Below are positions 34,710-43,161 of a stretch of DNA of 64,000 bases, one piece after another. The DNA is from CAYRJD01 sp965212125 (GTDB lineage Bacteria > Actinomycetota > Acidimicrobiia > Acidimicrobiales > Poriferisodalaceae). The first letter of the stretch is position 1. Every line of letters begins with the position of its first letter. The notes below the pieces were generated by a model. The model was not told where the DNA came from. It searched no databases and was given only the letters and a program-made list of their open reading frames with translations. The translations under genes were made by a program, and so were the position numbers. The DNA lies in the NCBI GenBank assembly GCA_965212125.1, contig OZ243045.1, forward strand, positions 1,488,001-1,552,000, given 5' to 3'.

Positions 34710-34997
34710 CTAGCTCTTTGGGGTCGGGTCGGATTTCGGGGCGGACTTGGTGGTCTTTGCGGCGGCGGGCTTATCGCCAGGTTCTCTCACCACCACCAGA
34801 TGATTCACCTTGCGAAGCATCGCCCGCAACTCGGGTCGGTCGGGCAATGTGTTGGTTTTGCCAATACGGCCCAGACCCAGCGCTCTAAGTGTGCCAGCTG
34901 TCTTCGGCTTGACGGCAATGGACGACCGAACCTGCGTTACCGCAAAATGACCCGTGGCTGGGGCGGGCGCGGACATTGCCGTAGCTAGAGCGTTCAT
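34710..34997 (-). CDS. rpmD: 50S ribosomal protein L30
   Basis: The L30 core is VTQVRSSIAVKPKTAGTLRA and LGRIGKTNTLPDRPELRAML. The same frame stays open for another ~80 codons upstream into rpsE, but that stretch is Arg-rich shadow sequence; the ATG at 34997 overlaps the rpsE stop as ATGA and gives 95 residues. An ATG at 34976 is an alternative. Compared with ~60-residue L30, it has an N-terminal Ala/Pro stretch and a Lys/Ala/Ser tail (KPAAAKTTKSAPKSD). Confidence 0.93.
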   Translation of the reverse strand: MNALATAMSAPAPATGHFAVTQVRSSIAVKPKTAGTLRALGLGRIGKTNTLPDRPELRAMLRKVNHLVVVREPGDKPAAAKTTKSAPKSDPTPKS

Positions 34998-36034
34998 TGG
35001 TTGGCCGCCGGGGTGTCGGCAAGCGCGGTGGTCGCTTGCGTGTCGGCTGAACCTGGGCTGGCCGAATCCGGGCTGGCTGGACCTGTGCTGGCTGGACCTG
35101 CGCCAGTTGAATCCGTGCTGGCCGAATCTGGGCTGGCTGAACCCGCGTCGGATGGCACTGCCTGCGCGGCGCTTGCCTGCTTCGCGGCGTCTTTCAGGTT
35201 TCGTTCCGACTCGCGATAGGCAGCCAGCAGTCCCGGCTGGATGCACTCTTCGGGCGACAAGCCTCGCATGGCGGCTATTACGTCTGGGCGCCTTAGCTCT
35301 TGCAGGCCGGTGATGGTGGCCTTTGCGACGTTGATGTGATTGGACGAGCCGAGCGACTTGGCGAGCACGTCACCAATGCCAGCTTCCTCCAGAATTGCGC
35401 GAGCCGCACCGCCCGCGATAACGCCGGTACCAGGCGCGGCTGGCTGCAACAGCACACGTCCCGCACCGACTCTGCCTATGACCGGATGAATGATGGTTGA
35501 GCCTGCCAGCGGGACGCGGAAAAGGTTTCTGCGCGCCTCTTCGGTTCCTTTTTGGATGGCCAGCGGAACCTCTTTGGCTTTGCCGTAGCCCAAGCCAACC
35601 TGCCCTGCGCCGTCGCCAATCACTACCAGCGCAGTGAAAGAGAAGCGGCGTCCGCCTTTTACTACTTTCGCAACACGGTTGATGTCAATGACGCGTGACT
35701 CGCGCAGCCCGTCGTCGCTGCTGCGGCGCACGTTCTCGCTTTGGTCACGCCGACCACGATCGCGATCACGATCCTGGTTGCGTCGCCTGCCGCGAGAGTC
35801 GCCATCGCGAGAGTCACCGTCGCGGGAGTCGCCGCTCTCATCACGACCGCGGGAGTCTTTGCTACGGGGGCCACCGCCTTCGCTGGAGGCGGCGTCGGCG
35901 CTATCGCTAGCGGCGGCTTCAGGCTGGGCCTCCGCCGTTACCGCTGCTTCAGCCGTGGCGTCAGACTGGGTTTCTGACTGAGCGTCAGACTGGGCGTCAG
36001 GCTGGGTTTCTTCTGGGGTTTCTTCTTCTGGCAT
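34994..36034 (-). CDS. rpsE: 30S ribosomal protein S5 with long low-complexity tails
   Basis: S5 acts in decoding fidelity. The core (GGRRFSFTALVVIGDGAGQV, GYGKAKEVPLAIQKGTEEAR, GVIAGGAARAILEEAGIGDV) spans roughly residues 110-265 of 346. The N-terminal ~100 residues are acidic then Arg/Asp-rich with DGDSR repeats. The C-terminal ~75 residues are Ser/Ala/Pro/Asp/Thr repeats from ~15-bp units at about 35045-35145. A GTG at residue 102 could start a shorter form, but codon-phased repeats and the 16-nt spacing to rplR favour the long reading. Confidence 0.94.
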   Translation of the reverse strand: MPEEETPEETQPDAQSDAQSETQSDATAEAAVTAEAQPEAAASDSADAASSEGGGPRSKDSRGRDESGDSRDGDSRDGDSRGRRRNQDRDRDRGRRDQSENVRRSSDDGLRESRVIDINRVAKVVKGGRRFSFTALVVIGDGAGQVGLGYGKAKEVPLAIQKGTEEARRNLFRVPLAGSTIIHPVIGRVGAGRVLLQPAAPGTGVIAGGAARAILEEAGIGDVLAKSLGSSNHINVAKATITGLQELRRPDVIAAMRGLSPEECIQPGLLAAYRESERNLKDAAKQASAAQAVPSDAGSASPDSASTDSTGAGPASTGPASPDSASPGSADTQATTALADTPAANQ

Positions 36035-36049
36035 TTTCTTCTCTGCTAC

Positions 36050-36439
36050 CTAAAACTTAAGTCCGGCTTCGCGGGCGGCTTCGGCCAGGGCTGCCACACG
36101 ACCGTGATATCGATTACCGCCGCGATCTAGCACCACGGATTCAACTCCCGCCGCACGCGCCCGCTCTGCCACAAGCTTTCCAACCTGGGCGGCGGCCTGC
36201 TTGTTGCTGGTGTGGTCAGCGCGCAGAGATTTCTCAACCGTTGATGCGGCCGCCAACGTGCGTCCGCTGTCGTCGTCAATCACCTGCGCGCTGGTGTGTT
36301 TGTTGGAACGAAACACGCTGAGGCGAGGACGTTGCGGCGTGCCGGAAACCTTTTTCCGCACGCGCACACGCCGGCGATCGCGCCGACCCGAACGTGTCTG
36401 ACGGTGTGCAGCTTTAGCAACAGTGGCTGACTTACTCAT
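36050..36439 (-). CDS. rplR: 50S ribosomal protein L18
   Basis: 129 residues; the basic N terminus (RSGRRDRRRVRVRKKVSGTP) and the 5S rRNA-binding core RPRLSVFRSNKHTSAQVIDD and VVLDRGGNRYHGRVAALAEA are typical. Start ATG at 36439, 13 nt after rplF. No extensions. Confidence 0.98.
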   Translation of the reverse strand: MSKSATVAKAAHRQTRSGRRDRRRVRVRKKVSGTPQRPRLSVFRSNKHTSAQVIDDDSGRTLAAASTVEKSLRADHTSNKQAAAQVGKLVAERARAAGVESVVLDRGGNRYHGRVAALAEAAREAGLKF

Positions 36440-36452
36440 TACCCGTGCCTAA

Positions 36453-36992
36453 CTACTTCGCGGCCTTGCCGGCTTTGCGGATTACGTACTCGCCCGCATA
36501 GCGAATGCCCTTGCCCTTGTATGGCTCGGGCTTGCGCAGGGCTCGAATGTTGGCAGCTACCTGGCCCACCAACTGCTTATCTATGCCGCTCACCGTGATG
36601 TTGGTTGCTGTAGGCACGTCAAAGCTGATGCCCGGCGGCGCCTTCACGGAGACCGTATGACTAAACCCCAGCAACAGCTGCAGTCCGTCGGAACCGGATT
36701 TTGAGGCTCGATAGCCCACGCCGATTATCTCCAGATCTTTGGTAAATCCTTGCGTTACCCCGTGCACCATGTTGCTAACCAGAGTGCGCGTCAGCCCGTG
36801 CAAGGAACGCTGCAGGCGGGTGTCGTCGGCGCGCGAGACGGTGATCGCATCGTCGGCGACGGTGACTGAGATTCCGTCCGGGACGGCTTGGGCTAGCTCG
36901 CCTTGCGGACCCTTGACGCTCACGGCACCAACGGCGGTTTTCACCTCAACTCCGTTGGGAATGGTGATTGGTTCAATACCTACACGCGACAT
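36453..36992 (-). CDS. rplF: 50S ribosomal protein L6
   Basis: 179 residues, MSRVGIEPITIPNGVEVKTA, with VNMVHGVTQGF-type linker (SNMVHGVTQGFTKDLEIIGV) and the C-terminal RKPEPYKGKGIRYAGEYVIR signature. Normal length and composition. Lies between rpsH and rplR in spc order. Confidence 0.98.
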   Translation of the reverse strand: MSRVGIEPITIPNGVEVKTAVGAVSVKGPQGELAQAVPDGISVTVADDAITVSRADDTRLQRSLHGLTRTLVSNMVHGVTQGFTKDLEIIGVGYRASKSGSDGLQLLLGFSHTVSVKAPPGISFDVPTATNITVSGIDKQLVGQVAANIRALRKPEPYKGKGIRYAGEYVIRKAGKAAK

Positions 36993-37001
36993 AAACAGCT
37001 C

Positions 37002-37403
37002 CTACCAGACGTAACAAAGGATCTCGCCGCCGATGTGCTTGCGGCGAGCCTCCCGGTCGGTCATTAGGCCTTTAGAAGTAGACAGCACGACGATGCCAAG
37101 TCCGCCCAAAACGCGCGGGACTTCGTCGGACTTTGTGTAGACGCGCAACCCCGGCTTGGAGATGCGCTTCAGCCCGGAGATGGTGCGGACCCGCTCGGGC
37201 GTGTATTTGAGATCAATGGTGAGGGTGCGCGCATGCTCAGACTCGGCCTCTACGCGGTAGTCGCGAACGTAGCCCTCCTTTTTGAGGATCTGCGCCAGCG
37301 ACTCTTTTTGCTTCGACGACGGCATCGCTACCTGGTCTTTGAAGGTCATGTTTGCGTTGCGAATGCGGGTGAGCATGTCGGCTATGGGATCGGTCATTGC
37401 CAT
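37002..37403 (-). CDS. rpsH: 30S ribosomal protein S8
   Basis: The frame is open further upstream over rpsN, but the ATG at 37403 has GAGG 8 nt upstream and gives MAMTDPIADMLTRIRNAN, the family start, 133 residues; the ATG at 37397 is the alternative. The C terminus VLSTSKGLMTDREARRKHIG followed by GEILCYVW is the canonical S8 end that binds 16S helix 21. S8 also represses spc operons in enterobacteria; no such site was identified here. Confidence 0.97.
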   Translation of the reverse strand: MAMTDPIADMLTRIRNANMTFKDQVAMPSSKQKESLAQILKKEGYVRDYRVEAESEHARTLTIDLKYTPERVRTISGLKRISKPGLRVYTKSDEVPRVLGGLGIVVLSTSKGLMTDREARRKHIGGEILCYVW

Positions 37404-37420
37404 TACTAAAGCCTCACCAT

Positions 37421-37606
37421 CTACCAACTGGCCTTGGTGACGCCGGGCACTTCGCCGGCATGAACCATCTCTCGTAAACAAACTCGACACAGCCCAAACT
37501 TGCGATACACCGAGCGCGGGCGGCCGCACACACGACAGCGTGTGTAGCCGCGCACCTTGAACTTGGGGGTGCGTTGTTGCTTGTTAATGAGAGCTTTTTT
37601 TGCCAT
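37421..37606 (-). CDS. rpsN: 30S ribosomal protein S14, zinc type
   Basis: 61 residues, type Z. The zinc ligands are C-x2-C in CRVCGRP and C-x2-C in GLCRVCLREM, and the tail EVPGVTKASW is canonical. Presence of this zinc form, and of zinc-type L36, shows the genome has not generally replaced zinc-binding ribosomal proteins, relevant to the cysteine loss in RpoC. Confidence 0.98.
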   Translation of the reverse strand: MAKKALINKQQRTPKFKVRGYTRCRVCGRPRSVYRKFGLCRVCLREMVHAGEVPGVTKASW

Positions 37607-37615
37607 TAGTCAGTG

Positions 37616-38215
37616 TTACTCCGTTGTTCGGAATGGGAAACCCAGTGCGGTTAATAGTGTTCGGCCGCCGGTGTCATCGGATGCCGTCGTGACAAGCGTT
37701 ACGTCCATCCCACGGATCTGGTTCACGCTGTCGTAGTCAATTTCGGGGAAAACCAGTTGCTCGGTTATGCCGAAGGTGTAGTTGCCGTGGCCATCGAAGC
37801 TGCGTGGCGACAGTCCGCGGAAGTCGCGGATGCGCGGGATGGCTAGCGACACCAGCCGGTCGTAGAACTCCCACATGCGGTTGTTGCGCAGCGTGACGGC
37901 TGCGCCGATGGCGTTGCCTTCGCGCAGCTTGAATCCAGCGATTGATTGCTTGGCTCGCCGGATGGAAGGACGCTGCCCGCAAATCCGGCTGAGATCTTCA
38001 ACGGCACCGTCTAGCAGTGCGCGATTGGTAACCGCGGCACCAACGCCGACGTTGACCGAGATTTTCTGCAGCTTGGGCACCTGCATCACATTTTCCAAGC
38101 CCAGTTCTTGTTGTAACTGGGCGCGCAGCGTGTCGCGGTAGAGCACCTTCATGCGCGGCTCGCCGTTCTCGTTGGGGCCGCTAGTAGAAACCGCCGCGGG
38201 AGTAGTCGTGCTCAT
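37616..38215 (-). CDS. rplE: 50S ribosomal protein L5
   Basis: The ATG at 38215 overlaps the rplX stop as ATGA and gives 199 residues; the open frame upstream is a shadow of rplX. Core motifs are RAKQSIAGFKLREGNAIGAA, VTLRNNRMWEFYDRLVSLA, RDFRGLSPRSFDGHGNYTFG and IRGMDVTLVTTA. A 20-residue Thr/Ala/Ser N-terminal stretch precedes the fold. L5 binds 5S rRNA. Confidence 0.97.
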   Translation of the reverse strand: MSTTTPAAVSTSGPNENGEPRMKVLYRDTLRAQLQQELGLENVMQVPKLQKISVNVGVGAAVTNRALLDGAVEDLSRICGQRPSIRRAKQSIAGFKLREGNAIGAAVTLRNNRMWEFYDRLVSLAIPRIRDFRGLSPRSFDGHGNYTFGITEQLVFPEIDYDSVNQIRGMDVTLVTTASDDTGGRTLLTALGFPFRTTE

Positions 38216-38565
38216 GACAGCTCCTCCCCTGATTTGCGGTGGTAGCGCACCTTTTTGTCGCCTTCGAATCGGAACCCGACTCGGCCCGGTTGCCCGGTGC
38301 GCGGGCACACGACCGCCACGTTTGATACATCAACCGAAAGCAGGTAATCGATTACCTGGCCTTCTTGGTTGGCCTGCGTGGGGGCTTGATGCTTGCGGCC
38401 GACCCGCACGCCTTCAACCGTGAGTTTCCCGCTAGGCGGATCGACGGTAAGAACTTCGCCCTCGGCGCCGCGATCTGCGCCCGACAAGATGCGCACCATG
38501 TCGCCCTTGCGGATCTTCATATTTGGGAGTTGCCGTGAGCGGCGACCACGCCAGCGCGGATGCAT
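38212..38565 (-). CDS. rplX: 50S ribosomal protein L24
   Basis: 117 residues from the ATG at 38565, which shares a base with the rplN stop (TAATG) and has GGAGGT 6 nt upstream, so the 15-residue basic N-terminal addition before MKIRKGDMVRILSGADRGAE appears real. A start at that internal Met (38520) has no ribosome-binding site. KOW-type core and CPRTGQPGRVGFRFEGDKKV are typical. Confidence 0.96.
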   Translation of the reverse strand: MHPRWRGRRSRQLPNMKIRKGDMVRILSGADRGAEGEVLTVDPPSGKLTVEGVRVGRKHQAPTQANQEGQVIDYLLSVDVSNVAVVCPRTGQPGRVGFRFEGDKKVRYHRKSGEELS

Positions 38566-38933
38566 TACAGCACCTCCGGCGCTAGGGACACGATGCGCAT
38601 AAAGCGCTTGTCGCGCAGCTCTCGGCCAACCGGTCCAAAGATGCGGGTGCCGCGTGGCTGTTGATTGTCGTCAACTAGCACGGCTGCATTTTCGTCAAAC
38701 CTGATGTAGCTGCCGTCAGGGCGGCGGCGTTCTTTGCGGGTTCGCACCACCACGCAGCGAACCACCTCGCCTTTGCGAACCGTTGCGTCAGGGATGGCAT
38801 CTTTGACGGTCGCGATGAACATGTCACCGATGTACGCATAGCGGCGGCCGGTGCCTCCCAGGACGCGGATGCACAGCACCTCTCGCGCTCCTGAGTTGTC
38901 GGCCACTTTTAGGCGGCTTTCTTGCTGAATCAT
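38565..38933 (-). CDS. rplN: 50S ribosomal protein L14
   Basis: The ATG at 38933 gives 122 residues, exactly the standard L14 length: MIQQESRLKVADNSGAREVL, VLGGTGRRYAYIGDMF, VRCVVVRTRKERRRPDGSYI and RGTRIFGPVGRELRDKRFMR. The in-frame extension further upstream is not L14-like. Highly conserved, with no additions. Confidence 0.98.
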   Translation of the reverse strand: MIQQESRLKVADNSGAREVLCIRVLGGTGRRYAYIGDMFIATVKDAIPDATVRKGEVVRCVVVRTRKERRRPDGSYIRFDENAAVLVDDNQQPRGTRIFGPVGRELRDKRFMRIVSLAPEVL

Positions 38934-38988
38934 CGGGTATTCCTGGTGCGGGTTCTCTGGCGGGGTGCGGGTTCTCTGGCGGGCCGGG

Positions 38989-39378
38989 CTAGCGGGCTCG
39001 CTCAACAATTTCGAGCAGGCGCCAGCGCTTGGTGCGTGACAGCGGGCGGGTTTCCATCACGCGCACGCGGTCGCCAACGCGAGCGTCGTTGTCGGCGTCG
39101 TGTACGTAGAGCTTTTTGGTTTGCTGAACCGTTTTTGCGTAGCGGCGGTGGCGGACACGCTCGGTAACAGCCACCACGGCGGTGGATTGCATCTTGGTGG
39201 AAGTGACCAGGCCTTCGCGCACCTTGCGGCGACCGCGATCGCTGGTTTCTGGCGCGGCGGCTTCGGGCGGAGTGGCTTCGGCTGCGGCATCAGACACGGC
39301 GGCTTCGGGCGTGGCTGCGTCGGATTCCATAGCTGCAGACTGATCGGCGTTGTCGGTGTTATCGGTGGCTTGATTCAC
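38989..39378 (-). CDS. rpsQ: 30S ribosomal protein S17 with acidic N-terminal extension
   Basis: 129 residues, of which the last ~80 are S17 (REGLVTSTKMQSTAVVAVTE, RHRRYAKTVQQTKKLYVHDA, GDRVRVMETRPLSRTKRWRL). The first ~48 residues are acidic Ala/Pro/Glu (AAVSDAAAEATPPEAAAPET). The GTG at 39378 overlaps the rpmC stop as GTGA. An internal Met at residue 17 could start a shorter extension. Confidence 0.95.
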   Translation of the reverse strand: MNQATDNTDNADQSAAMESDAATPEAAVSDAAAEATPPEAAAPETSDRGRRKVREGLVTSTKMQSTAVVAVTERVRHRRYAKTVQQTKKLYVHDADNDARVGDRVRVMETRPLSRTKRWRLLEIVERAR

Positions 39379-39791
39379 TTGCTTGGCTCACTATCTAGCT
39401 TGGGCTCGGTTGACTCTGCTTCAGCTAGCTCTGCTTCGGCTGACTCAGGCTCGGGTTCAAGCTCGCTGGTTTCCTCTGCGACAGAGCTTTCTGGATCGGG
39501 GCTTTCTGGATCGGGGCTTTCTGGATCGGGGCTTGCTTCTACCGGGCTCGCCGCGACTGGTCGCGCCGCGCCTGGGCCCATCCCCACCGCTTCGGCGGCG
39601 GCTATCTCTCTTTCGCGCAAGATCGTGTTGATCCGCGCAATGTCACGCCTGAGCGAACCAAGCTGCGATGAGTTATCCGTCTGGCCGGTCGCAAACTGGA
39701 AGCGCACGTTGAACAACTCTTGAGTGACGCTTGTTTGCTCGTCCAGTAGCTGGTCGTCGCTCATGTTGCGCAGAGTCGCCGCCGTCGCCAT
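39375..39791 (-). CDS. rpmC: 50S ribosomal protein L29 with acidic C-terminal extension
   Basis: The two-helix L29 core (LRNMSDDQLLDEQTSVTQEL, FNVRFQFATGQTDNSSQLGS, RRDIARINTILRERE) ends near residue 65 of 138. The rest is Glu/Pro/Ser/Ala-rich, starting with three SPDPE units encoded by a perfect 15-bp triple repeat. L29 sits at the exit tunnel near the SRP and trigger factor docking site, so a tail here would face nascent chains. It overlaps rplP by 1 nt (TGATG). Confidence 0.95.
   Translation of the reverse strand: MATAATLRNMSDDQLLDEQTSVTQELFNVRFQFATGQTDNSSQLGSLRRDIARINTILREREIAAAEAVGMGPGAARPVAASPVEASPDPESPDPESPDPESSVAEETSELEPEPESAEAELAEAESTEPKLDSEPSK
39488..39532. repeat. 3 x 15-bp perfect in-frame repeat in rpmC
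   Basis: tttctggatcggggc occurs three times without mismatch at 39488-39502, 39503-39517 and 39518-39532, encoding SPDPE units of the L29 tail. Confidence 0.95.
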
Positions 39792-40207
39792 CAGATCGCC
39801 TCCTCACGCGAAATCACTCGCGCCTTGATCGGAAGCTTCTGAATTGCTCGGTTCATAGCGCCGTGCGCCATTTCCTTATTCACGCCGCCCAGCTCAAACA
39901 TCACTCGGCCGGGCCGCACAACGACCACCCAGTGATCGGGGTTGCCCTTGCCCGAGCCCATGCGAGTCTCGGCCGGCTTCATCGTCACGGGCTTGTCCGG
40001 GAAAATGTTTATCCACACCTTGCCGCCGCGCTTGACGTGACGGGTCATGGCGACACGTGCCGCCTCAATCTGGCGTGCCGTTATCCAACCAGGCTCCAAA
40101 GCCTGAATGCCGTAGTCGCCGAAGCTGACAGCCGTGCCGGCTTTGGCGCGACCATGCATGCGGCCGCGATGCTGCTTGCGGTACTGGACCTTGCGGGGCA
40201 TCAACAT
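39791..40207 (-). CDS. rplP: 50S ribosomal protein L16
   Basis: 138 residues, MLMPRKVQYRKQHRGRMHGR, with WINIFPDKPVTMKPAETRMG and KGNPDHWVVVVRPGRVMFEL. Complete and normal. The ATG shares a base with the rpsC stop (TGATG), and its own stop shares a base with the rpmC start, so rpsC-rplP-rpmC-rpsQ are fully overlapped. Confidence 0.98.
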   Translation of the reverse strand: MLMPRKVQYRKQHRGRMHGRAKAGTAVSFGDYGIQALEPGWITARQIEAARVAMTRHVKRGGKVWINIFPDKPVTMKPAETRMGSGKGNPDHWVVVVRPGRVMFELGGVNKEMAHGAMNRAIQKLPIKARVISREEAI

Positions 40208-41091
40208 CAGTCATCACCTGGCCGGAAGTTGGGGGTTTGATGCTGCTCGCGTGTTGAACGCTCGATCTGCTCTTCTTCTTCAAGCAGGCGCTCAAACTCA
40301 GGGTCGGCTTCTTTCAGCAATGGTGCTGGCTCGTCGGTCACCTCATAGCTGCTGTCGCGGTGCGCACCGGCCGACACGATCGCTGTCGGGCCGTCACTGT
40401 CGGTTGGCTGATCGGTGGTGTCGACTGGGGGTTTGGTGATGCGGCTGTCGTTGGAAACCTTGTAGGGCAAGATGTCGCCCTTGTAAAGCCAGACCTTCAC
40501 GCCGATGCGGCCAGCGGTTGTGCGTGCCTCACGGAATCCGTAATCAATGTCGGCTCTGAGCGTGTGCAGAGGGACGCGGCCTTCGCGATACCACTCGGTG
40601 CGTGCCATTTCAGATCCGCCAAGGCGGCCAGAACACTGGACACGAATGCCTAGCGCGCCGGCCTTTTGTGCGTTCTGCACCGCTCTTTTCATGGTGCGGC
40701 GAAACGCAACTCGGCCCGCTAGCTGATCTGCCACGCCTTGCGCTACCAGGGCGGCTTCTAGCTCGGGCTGCTTGATCTCTTGAATGTTGAGCTGAACCTT
40801 CGGGTTGCCGGAGATGGCTGTCAGCGACTCACGCAGTCGGTCGGCCTCGCTGCCGCGGCGACCGATAACGATGCCGGGTCGGGCGGTGTGAACGTCAATG
40901 CGGAGTCGGTCGCGCGTGCGCTCTACTTCGATGCGGCTAATCGCCGCGTGGGGCAGCTCGTTGCGCAGGTAGTCGCGGATTTTGCGATCTTCTATGAGGT
41001 AGTCCTGGTAGTTCTTATCGGCGTACCAGCGGGACTTCCAGTCGGTCGTGATGCCTAGGCGAAAGCCGTAGGGGTTTACCTTTTGACCCAT
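40207..41091 (-). CDS. rpsC: 30S ribosomal protein S3
   Basis: 294 residues. The core shows MGQKVNPYGFRLGITTDWKS, the KH motif region VHTARPGIVIGRRGSEADRL and GIRVQCSGRLGGSEMARTEW, then RADIDYGFREARTTAGRIGV. About 75 C-terminal residues beyond the S3 fold are hydrophilic and Glu/Asp-rich (PLLKEADPEFERLLEEEEQI). S3 sits at the mRNA entry site. Confidence 0.97.
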   Translation of the reverse strand: MGQKVNPYGFRLGITTDWKSRWYADKNYQDYLIEDRKIRDYLRNELPHAAISRIEVERTRDRLRIDVHTARPGIVIGRRGSEADRLRESLTAISGNPKVQLNIQEIKQPELEAALVAQGVADQLAGRVAFRRTMKRAVQNAQKAGALGIRVQCSGRLGGSEMARTEWYREGRVPLHTLRADIDYGFREARTTAGRIGVKVWLYKGDILPYKVSNDSRITKPPVDTTDQPTDSDGPTAIVSAGAHRDSSYEVTDEPAPLLKEADPEFERLLEEEEQIERSTREQHQTPNFRPGDD

Positions 41092-41094
41092 CGT

Positions 41095-42033
41095 TTAGGC
41101 CTCGGTGCTTTCTTTAGTGGGGCTTTCGTCATCTGGGCTGTCGTCCTCTTCGGTGCTGGTCTCTTCGGTGCCGGTCTCTTTGGCGCTAGCCGCGTCGGTG
41201 GTTTCAAGCTCGGCTGCTGTTTCTGGTGCTTCTTCCGCCGTCGTTTCCTCGGCGGTCTCAGTGTCGGTGTCGGTGCTGGCTTCAGCGTCAGTGGTCTCAG
41301 CGTCAGCGCTGGTTTCGGTTTCGGTGGTGGCTTCAGCGTCAGTGGTGGCTTCAGCGTCGGCGGTTTCTTCGGTGGCGGTGTCGGCGACGGCATCAGCGTC
41401 AGTGGTGGCTTCAGCGTCGGCGGTTTCTTCGGTGGCGGTGTCGGCGACGGCATCAGCGTCAGTGGTGGCTTCAGCGTCGGCGGTTTCTTCGGTGGCGGTG
41501 TCGGCGACGGCCTCAACCGCGTCATCGGCCTCAACCGCGTCATCGGCCTCAACCGCGTCATCGGCGCTGGCCTCACGGCTGGCGGCCACGCGGGCTGCTC
41601 GCTCTGCGCTGGCTCGCTGGCGGGTTCCACTTGCGGCTAGTCGCTGCTCCCGCAGCTCCAATTCGCTTTCCGCCAGCTGCGCCACGATCACCGTCACGTG
41701 AGCGGTCTGCTTGTTAATACGCGAAGAGCGACCACGCGCCCGGGCACGCCATCGCTTGATAACCGGACCCTCATCGGCCCAGCACTCAGCCACGTACAGC
41801 TCTTCGGGTTCAAGATGTTCGTTGTGCTCAGCGTTCGCAACCGCACTCTCAAGCACCTTGGAAACAACCTCCGCCGCGCCACGCTCGCAAAACTGCAGGC
41901 GTTCACGTGCGAGATCTAAATCTTCATCGCGGATCAGATCCAGCACCGGCCGCACCTTGGATGCCGACAGCCGTGCGTAGCGCACCACGGCGCGCGCACC
42001 AGCCGTTACCGACAGGTCAATAACGCCGCTCAT
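41095..42033 (-). CDS. rplV: 50S ribosomal protein L22 with a ~170-residue acidic repetitive tail
   Basis: The L22 core (AVVRYARLSASKVRPVLDLI, ESAVANAEHNEHLEPEELYV, PVIKRWRARARGRSSRINKQ, THVTVIV-like AHVTVIVAQLAE) fills about the first 130 of 312 residues. The ATG at 42033 overlaps rpsS as ATGA; the open frame upstream is rpsS shadow. After an Arg/Ala-rich helical linker the tail is almost only Asp, Glu, Ala, Thr and Ser, encoded by an 18-bp triple repeat and a 60-bp tandem repeat. Actinobacterial L22 often has some extension, but this one exceeds the core in size. L22 lines the exit tunnel, so the tail should lie on the solvent side near it. Confidence 0.95.
   Translation of the reverse strand: MSGVIDLSVTAGARAVVRYARLSASKVRPVLDLIRDEDLDLARERLQFCERGAAEVVSKVLESAVANAEHNEHLEPEELYVAECWADEGPVIKRWRARARGRSSRINKQTAHVTVIVAQLAESELELREQRLAASGTRQRASAERAARVAASREASADDAVEADDAVEADDAVEAVADTATEETADAEATTDADAVADTATEETADAEATTDADAVADTATEETADAEATTDAEATTETETSADAETTDAEASTDTDTETAEETTAEEAPETAAELETTDAASAKETGTEETSTEEDDSPDDESPTKESTEA
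41341..41511. repeat. 60-bp tandem repeat (2.85 copies) in the rplV tail
   Basis: 41341-41400 and 41401-41460 are identical over all 60 bases, and 41461-41511 matches the first 51 bases. Each unit encodes 20 residues of the register DADAVADTATEETADAEATT. Perfect identity points to recent amplification and makes this a place for length variation between strains. Confidence 0.97.
41511..41564. repeat. 3 x 18-bp perfect repeat in the rplV tail
   Basis: cctcaaccgcgtcatcgg at 41511-41528, 41529-41546 and 41547-41564, all identical, encoding DDAVEA units directly upstream of the 60-bp repeats in the protein. Confidence 0.96.
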
Positions 42034-42308
42034 CGGGTGACCGCCCGCTCTTGCCCGGCATGAAACCGGAAGGTGCGTGTGGGTGCGAACTCGCCCAGCT
42101 TGTGCCCCACCATTGCCTCCGTTACGTACACCGGCTGATGCTTGCGGCCATCGTGCACCGCAAAGGTGTGGCCGATCATCTCCGGAATAATCGTGGAGCG
42201 CCGGCTCCACGTTTTGATCACTTTGCGCTCGCCGCTTTCGGTTAGCTCATCCACCTTGGCGAGAAGATGCTCATCCACGAAGGCACCTTTTTTGAGACTG
42301 CGCGGCAT
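42030..42308 (-). CDS. rpsS: 30S ribosomal protein S19
   Basis: 92 residues, MPRSLKKGAFVDEHLLAKVD, with VIKTWSRRSTIIPEMIGHTF and HKLGEFAPTRTFRFHAGQER. Fully canonical. Lies 5 nt after rplB and overlaps rplV by 4 nt. Confidence 0.98.
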   Translation of the reverse strand: MPRSLKKGAFVDEHLLAKVDELTESGERKVIKTWSRRSTIIPEMIGHTFAVHDGRKHQPVYVTEAMVGHKLGEFAPTRTFRFHAGQERAVTR

Positions 42309-42313
42309 AGCGA

Positions 42314-43150
<837 letters not shown>

Positions 43151-43161
43151 TGCTTCTTGGC

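Noticed and set aside
34998..35246. N-terminal extension of rpmD by ~80 residues
   Set aside because: Arg/Gln/Phe-rich shadow of the repetitive 3' end of rpsE; the ATGA overlap start fits L30 and the operon pattern.
41341..41564. Regular repeats considered as a CRISPR array
   Set aside because: The units are contiguous, without variable spacers, and lie inside the rplV coding frame.
41083..41640. Long plus-strand open frames with Gly/Phe- or Ser/Val-rich repeats opposite rplV
   Set aside because: They are mirror images of the repetitive acidic tail of L22; periodic DNA keeps all frames open. No start signal or homology.
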